A stretch of DNA of 64,000 nucleotides from positions 1,565,560 to 1,629,559 of the forward strand of contig NC_134390.1 in assembly GCF_035582795.1 (NCBI RefSeq), read 5' to 3'. Shown piece by piece: positions 58,400 to 64,000 of the stretch (positions are counted from its first letter, which is position 1; the number at the start of each line of letters is the position of its first letter). The DNA is from Mycteria americana. Its lineage: Eukaryota; Chordata; Aves; Ciconiiformes; Ciconiidae. A model generated the notes under the pieces. That model did no database searches. It was not told where the DNA came from and worked only from the letters and a program-made list of their open reading frames with translations. Made by a program: the position numbers and the translations under genes.

Positions 58400-61300
58400 C
58401 CCAAACCAGTTCTGTCCCATTCTGGGGTAACAGGAAAAGTAAGTTTCTAATATTTCCTTAATGACAGATCTGTACAGAAGCTTTCCTATAGTGTAAAGAA
58501 GGTCCTTGAACAGAAACCCCAGGACCTCAAAAAAGGGAACATAAAGATGACTATCACCACTAAACCCCCCTTGTTTTAAGTTAGGTGCAAGCACTGAAGA
58601 AGTGACATAGGTAGTCAAACCCCCTATATTTCAGCAGGACAGCCATAACCCAGCTGCATGCCACACAGAACAACAAGGGCAGGGGTGGGGGCGACAGACC
58701 AACTCACCGTCCAGAGAAACTTGATTCCATAAAAAAATATACTTAAATAAAATGTAAATCTCCACCTGGAAAAAGAAGCAAAAATTAAACTTACGAACTA
58801 GAAACAGCTTCTGGTTAACATTTGTAACAAAAACTGGAACAATTGTGAAAAAACCCAATTCTGACATGTGAAAAGCTTTCACCCACCAAATGGTAATCCT
58901 TCATTTGTAAACATTTCATGTAAGGATAGACCTATTTAAGAGTTTTCACACCGCACATGAGTTTGCATCAACAGCCAAGTTTGAAATAAAGTTCAGAGTG
59001 AACATGCATCATTCATATGCTTTAATATACAATAACAAGATAACAACAAGATAAGTTATTGTTATCCAGAAGGTATCCTAATATATGTATTTGTCCCTCT
59101 TACCTTGTGGCTTTAAGTAGACAAAACCATACTGGGGGGAAGAATTAATATGAAGAAAGTTACTGGAAAGGAAAGAAACCAGCACAGAAGAAATAACAAG
59201 TCAGGAAAAAATACTCAGATGCTACTACACTAACAGAGGTAACTGCAAGCATTCAGAAAGAAACAAAGAACAAAAGAATGAACTGAAATGAAAAGAACAG
59301 GAATCCAAGAAGTGTCTGTATAAAAGTATATACATCATTGTGTAAGCCATAAGGTCATTCTATCTGGGAACAAACACTGGTCTACAACATAACTGAGCAG
59401 ACAGCACATTTGTCTTCAGTATAATTACTCAAGTTGTGCACATGCATATGCATACATGCACACACATGCACACTGAAGCACTACGTTTGCATTAGGGACC
59501 TGGTCCACTATCTAAAGCTGCTCATTGTTGACAGGAATAACTGCTGTACATGTGTTCTGGTCTCTCATGCTCATATTCAAAATATTTTAGAATACCGAAT
59601 TCTAAAAGGCCCTCCTAACTTCTTTCATTTGCTTATATAAGAATTTAACTTTCAAGAGCCAACCCCAAGACAATAGTCTAAATTAGCAGCTGACCACAGT
59701 TTCAGTTAGAAAAGAGAACATAGAGCTGGAGCTTTAAGATGAAGCCACATCTTGGCCTCTGCACAAACATACATGCTCTCACAAAATTTAGTGAGGGTGG
59801 TGGGTTTGTCCTGGTTCCTCCGATGACGAAACCAGCGCTGGATCTTTCGAACATCCCAGTCTAGCTGCTTTGACAAGCCTTCTAACCTTTTTCCATCTGG
59901 AGACTGAAGGAAAATGAAACAAGTGTCATTTCTCCTACTTCTCAACCTACTTTCAGTCTGAGATCCCCTCTGTACTATGATAGAAATGATGCACAGATAA
60001 CAAAACACACACACTAGGAAGGCACTACATATAGGCTAGAAGCAGGAAGCCATTGCCACAATTGTTCATTCAAGTTTAACCTTCATAAGCCACTAATTAC
60101 TTAATTATTCAGAATGCTTTTGGTTTAACATTTCCTCATCTATTTCATCATTTGACAGCACATTGTGACAAAGAATGCAATTGTTCTGTTTCTTAATTTG
60201 GGGGGAGGAGCTTTTAAAATGTCCTGTCCTACCTGTTAAAACTTGCACATCAATTCAAACAGTCCAGAACTCAGGAAGACTTTCAAAGCTGAGTACATTT
60301 AAGGGTTGCTACTCACTGCAAGTTTAGGGAAACTTTAAAGTAAGAGTTGGTTTAACACACTAGATATTTGTATATTCCAAAAGGGCATCGTAGAGATGGC
60401 GTTATTTCTGTTATCAAAGTTTATAAATAAAATTAAATTTGAAAACTGAAATAATTGTATGATAAAGAATATATCACTGTTCTCTGAGTGGAAACTCTGC
60501 TGGCAGTTTATTTGTTTGAAGAGTGACATAAATGGATTTATAAGAGACAAAGTGAACAAAACCTGATAACTACCTCTAAAATGGCCCAGTGGTGAGATAA
60601 GCCACGTTAGTTTCAGACCAGTGTCCTTTTAACAAGCTCTGCCAGGGAGCTCTTACAACTGAAAGATGATAAACACATTTTACTACTTGAGTTACATACA
60701 AACCCAAAAAACTACGCGGAATGCTGATTTAATAACGAGTCACCAGACTGTTCAACTGAAAAGCAAAATCATCTGTCCTTTGATTTTCAGTATTGAGACC
60801 ATGACTTTCCTGTAACTCCATCACAACCAGATCTCTCTGCACTTTACTAGGCTTTAACAGTTCGGGCTACCTGACACTTCTGCATTGGAAGTGAACCTGC
60901 CTCAAAGGAGAACTTACAGAGCTCCAATTTCAGAACAGCAAGGAAACCTTTCCCCTGCATCAGTGCCACCCTACATTCCAATTCTCCAAATCCAACAGCA
61001 GACACAAGCATACTGGTACAGTTAAACGCAGCTCTGTTTTCATAAGCTAGATAAATTTTGCACAGCATGTGTCCTCATGGGTTTCCTAAACATTAATTTC
61101 AAGGACATCCCCTACATAAAAGTCCTACCCACAAATGGCATCAAATCATAGGGACTTTTCAGTTCACACGTCATTCCAAATACCTCAAAACTTCAATGTT
61201 CCCATGAGGCGAGTTTTAGTAAGGTTTTTATAGAATTTCCCTTCCATTCACTGAGCACTCTATCTGCTCCACTCAGAATGAATCTCAGCATCACCAAATC

Positions 61301-62145
61301 AGAACATAAAACCTTCCATTTCCTTATCTTTAATGAAAATCTGTCATGCTGTCTGCGTGGATTTCACTGTACACAGAGTACAGACAGTGTGGAATTCTGT
61401 AATTCTGAAGTGAAGGAGCACTGTCAGCTTCAGTGAAAGAAAGGCCATGAAACAATCAAAAGAAAAACCTACTGTCAACATTAAATGTGCTACCCTTTAT
61501 CAGAGCACACTTCCATTGACTGAATGCTCTCCTTAAATAACTCACTTCCACTGTGACGGCTGTTGTCCAATTCCACAGTAGATTGCAAAAATAAGAGGAA
61601 AGCATTCACACAACTGGCCAATAAAACTAGCAAAGGAACAGATCTCAAGGAAAAGAGTAGCACTTTTCCAATAGAAAGTGAAAGATACTGGGAAATTTCT
61701 TATTAAACCAAGAATTACCACCCATTACAGGAGTTGTAACAATTTGAACTAAGGCAGGGAACTAAAGGAAGAAGCCTCATACCTTTCTAAAAAGAGAACG
61801 TTTTATTAAAAAAAAAAGATTCTTCTGTGCACAAAAGCATAGGTCAGCCATAAAGAGAATTTACTTTGCTACAAGAAGGACATGCCAGAGGCAAAGTTAA
61901 ATAACAAAGAGCACACTCATTGTGCATGCACAGTGTGAAATGCATTTCTCTTAAACTAGAAAGTGGAAGCAAAAAGCCACCCCTTCACCCCCCTTACTTA
62001 TAGGCCTCTATTTCTAGCAGAATTTGAAGCATGACTCACCTTAGTGATGGATGTAAACACTTTCTCTAAAATTGCATTGGGCTGGGCTCTGTGAGGTCCA
62101 CTGTCTTGAATGCCAAGGTTTATGGCACATGGCTTGGCAATAAAC
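50182..62145 (-). CDS. CERS5: Ceramide synthase 5 (exon 1 lies beyond the window)
   Basis: ER membrane enzyme that N-acylates sphinganine or sphingosine, with C16 acyl-CoA preferred in mammals. Exons in transcript order: 62145-62040, 59903-59773, 58765-58708, 58053-58003, 57309-57217, 55854-55726, 55440-55334, 53449-53293, 50334-50182. They join in frame to 327 residues. Human has 392, so the missing 5' exon (first TM and start) is off the right edge. A homeobox-like domain spans the first two exons ([20 protein letters not shown]). The TLC/Lag1 domain follows, with WFWDTRQCW, the conserved HH pair in FVHHLATIG, and [10 protein letters not shown]. The acidic cytoplasmic tail (VESSSEEED) is a likely CK2 target. 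CERS5 rather than CERS6 is chosen by synteny with COX14 and GPD1. The frame is intact. Confidence 0.94.
50335..53292 (-). other. CERS5: Last CERS5 intron
   Basis: Three kilobases with moderate AT richness and no other gene. It holds the microexon candidate at 52077-52106. A frame near 52676-52912 has hydrophobic runs but no splice context or family resemblance that I recognise. Confidence 0.6.
52077..52106 (-). CDS. CERS5: Candidate alternative microexon of CERS5
   Basis: Thirty bases inside the last CERS5 intron, flanked by a long pyrimidine tract plus CAG (acceptor) and GTAAGT (strong donor). Both flanking coding exons join in phase 0, so inclusion would insert [10 protein letters not shown] between ...ALVRGK and VSKDD... 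without a frame change. As I recall, CERS6 has an alternative insert AGKWNPLH at exactly this junction. The match AG-x-aromatic-x-PLH argues for a shared ancestral microexon. Usage cannot be shown here. Confidence 0.65.
58354..58398. repeat. Poly(A) tract in CERS5 intron
   Basis: A-rich run interrupted by single G bases, giving a poly-Phe shadow frame on the minus strand. It is non-coding. Confidence 0.85.
59104..59131 (-). other. CERS5: Exon-like 28-nt segment in CERS5 intron (possible poison exon)
   Basis: On the minus strand a TTAAT branch-like motif, a T/C tract ending CCCCCCAG, 28 bases, then GTAAGA. It lies between the exons 59903-59773 and 58765-58708, which join as Met-Trp. Inclusion would read ATT ATG GTT TTG TCT ACT TAA and stop. 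Either a chance pair of splice sites or a nonsense-mediated-decay switch. Confidence 0.35.
59904..62039 (-). other. CERS5: CERS5 intron between the two homeobox-like exons
   Basis: Two kilobases of AT-rich unique sequence. No exon, repeat array or RNA gene recognised. Confidence 0.6.
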
Positions 62146-64000
62146 CTGAAAGAGAAGAGTGAGCTAGATTAAAACAAAGTTATCTGTTTCCCTCCTCTGC
62201 CTAAAGCACAAGAACCCTGACTTGTCACCAGCTGCAAAATCTATCCAAAAAGCTTTTGAAGATCTCCACTCACTTTGCTTAAAGAAACTTCACCGGTGAA
62301 GTAGTATCTTTTATTAGTCCAAATGGTAATTGCAGACAGCACATACAGTACACACATCTAAAATGAAAAATTACATCTTAATGTCCTTGGCTTGTAAGGA
62401 CCAGAATGTGTTGCCCCAGGGTGATTCTCATTACTCAGAAATAAAATAATAGATCACTGATAGGAGTCTTCTGCAAACACAAATGCTAGAGCCCTTGTAG
62501 CCATATAAACAAAATGCCTTACTTCCAGAATGTGCCTTGGTGTCACATAGCTCAGAAAAAAGGGAAGCTCAAGTGACACAGTTCCTAAAAGACACAGGTT
62601 TTAGGGGTTTTTTGTCTTCGGGGAAAAATAAAGTGTCTTGTTTCCTCTGGGAGAGTGAGGAAGACGTAAGAAGTCACTCAATCTGAAAGACCCAAGATCT
62701 CAGTATCTCAATCCTGTATGCACCGCATATTCCAAAAGCTGATCTAACACTTTGTGAATTTTATAGCACAGATGCTCTGAAAACAAGCCTGGTTTTGCAA
62801 CTACAATGAATATATGTTCAAAAATTATTAGGTTTTGCTGTACCTTTGTGTCAAAATGGGCACAGGATTCTAAGAAAAATGCATGTGTTACCTGAACATG
62901 TGAATTGTTTTCTCTCCTGTTGGTGGGAAAAAGACGGGATTTTCAAGGAGTAATTCTTTTTTTTTAATCAATTATTTTGAGAGAGAGCGAGCACAAAGAA
63001 CCTGTTTCTCAAAACCGATTTTGAAAAGGACCCAATATTTGCATCATTAAATCTATTTTGCTTCAAAACAGAGATCGTTTCAGAGACAACCGAATTGAAG
63101 ACAACAAATTACACACACATATTCCATTTAGCAGACTCAGAGTGCCATCAAGCAGAAAATGCTGCTTTTTCCAACCACTACATTTGTTACCATTTCTCCT
63201 TGTGTTTAAATGGAGAGATTAAAATTCAGGAGAATCACAACTACAAGTGTTCCAACAACAATCATTCTCGGGAGTATGTTGTTAGTACTTCAGTAACAAA
63301 TAGCTATGACTGGGTTTAAGAACAGACACAGGTTGTGGGGTTTTCCCCTTGAGAAATTACAGATCAGCTCATGACTAATCCCAAAGGAACTCCCCTGCTC
63401 TCAGAAAATACTAAACAAGTAACACACTGTGGCCCCAGGTTTCACTGTCCTGCCCCATTTCTTCATACATCCTGTTCATTTCAACAGTCATAGCTTTAAA
63501 AAAAAAAAAAATTTAAAAAAAAGGAAAGGGTGATTTCCTTTTAGCTTGGCTCAAAAGGCTCATTGCTTCCTCTATAATCTAGACCACCAGCCAGAAATCA
63601 TGTTCTGATGTTATGAAACATTTGGCTAGACCCCCATAAAAGTGTACATCTTTATACTCTTCTTTCCTACAGGATACACCACAACAGCAAAGAAGTACAC
63701 ATGTGCAATTACAGGATGCCAAATATTTTCATTTCATTTTCTGGGACACAGTGCTTAGAGGTGTATAAAAAAAAAATCCTGGCCTGAAGATACTCAGTTT
63801 GGGTTGGCTTCCTCACGTAAGAGAGGAAAGCTGAAAAATCTAAAAATCTGCACATTCAATTAATTTATTATTCAGGAGAGTCTTCTTTTGTTTTAAGAAC
63901 AAGTAAAGAACAGATGGAATGGTTAAGAAAGCTCATAGTGATCCATACAAAGTCTTGGCATTATTCTAGAATTCAAAACCTGAAGCATCAAGGAAAGAAG
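62146..64000 (-). other. CERS5: CERS5 first intron (partial)
   Basis: Runs off the window toward the missing first exon. AT-rich, with short A runs near 63497-63521. No exon 1 or CpG island is seen up to 64000, so the promoter is further right. Confidence 0.6.

Noticed and set aside
58274-58618. Hydrophobic minus frame with a poly-Phe run in the CERS5 intron
   Set aside because: Produced by the poly(A) tract. No splice sites join it to CERS5.

Overview
The window is nuclear DNA from a bird. The ASIC1 exons assemble into a 527-residue protein that, as I remember it, is almost identical to chicken ASIC1 (same length, same landmark residues). It differs at a few positions, so this is probably a bird other than chicken. 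The gene order ASIC1, SMARCD1, GPD1, COX14, CERS5 matches human chromosome 12q13. The left half is GC-rich with almost no recognisable transposons, as expected of an avian microchromosome.

Layout. 1-8250: non-coding DNA upstream of ASIC1, with AT-rich islands in a GC-rich background. 8250-28800: ASIC1 (+), with two alternative first coding exons (1a at 9103, 1b at 22781) spliced to one shared set of nine exons, then a long 3' UTR. 28860-32620: intergenic. 32740-40010: SMARCD1 (+), 13 coding exons. 41034-46515: GPD1 (+), 8 coding exons. About 48318-48830: COX14 (+), coding part in one exon. About 49010 to beyond 64000: CERS5 (-), 9 of its expected 10 coding exons, with exon 1 off the right edge. 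COX14 and CERS5 converge, with predicted 3' ends about 200 bp apart.

The five genes are not a pathway: they encode a proton-gated cation channel, a SWI/SNF subunit, cytosolic glycerol-3-phosphate dehydrogenase, a complex IV assembly factor and a ceramide synthase. They are neighbours by ancestral synteny. All exon junctions given were checked for GT/AG sites and frame continuity. Each complete gene has an uninterrupted frame.

I found no undescribed multi-gene system. The best second-look items are a 30-nt in-frame microexon candidate in the last CERS5 intron, which resembles an alternative insert I recall in the paralogue CERS6; a 28-nt exon-like segment in another CERS5 intron that would introduce a stop; the intact bird ASIC1b first exon; and a series of AT-rich, homeodomain-motif-rich islands around and inside ASIC1. 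I recognised no tRNA, rRNA, miRNA, CRISPR array or retroviral element.
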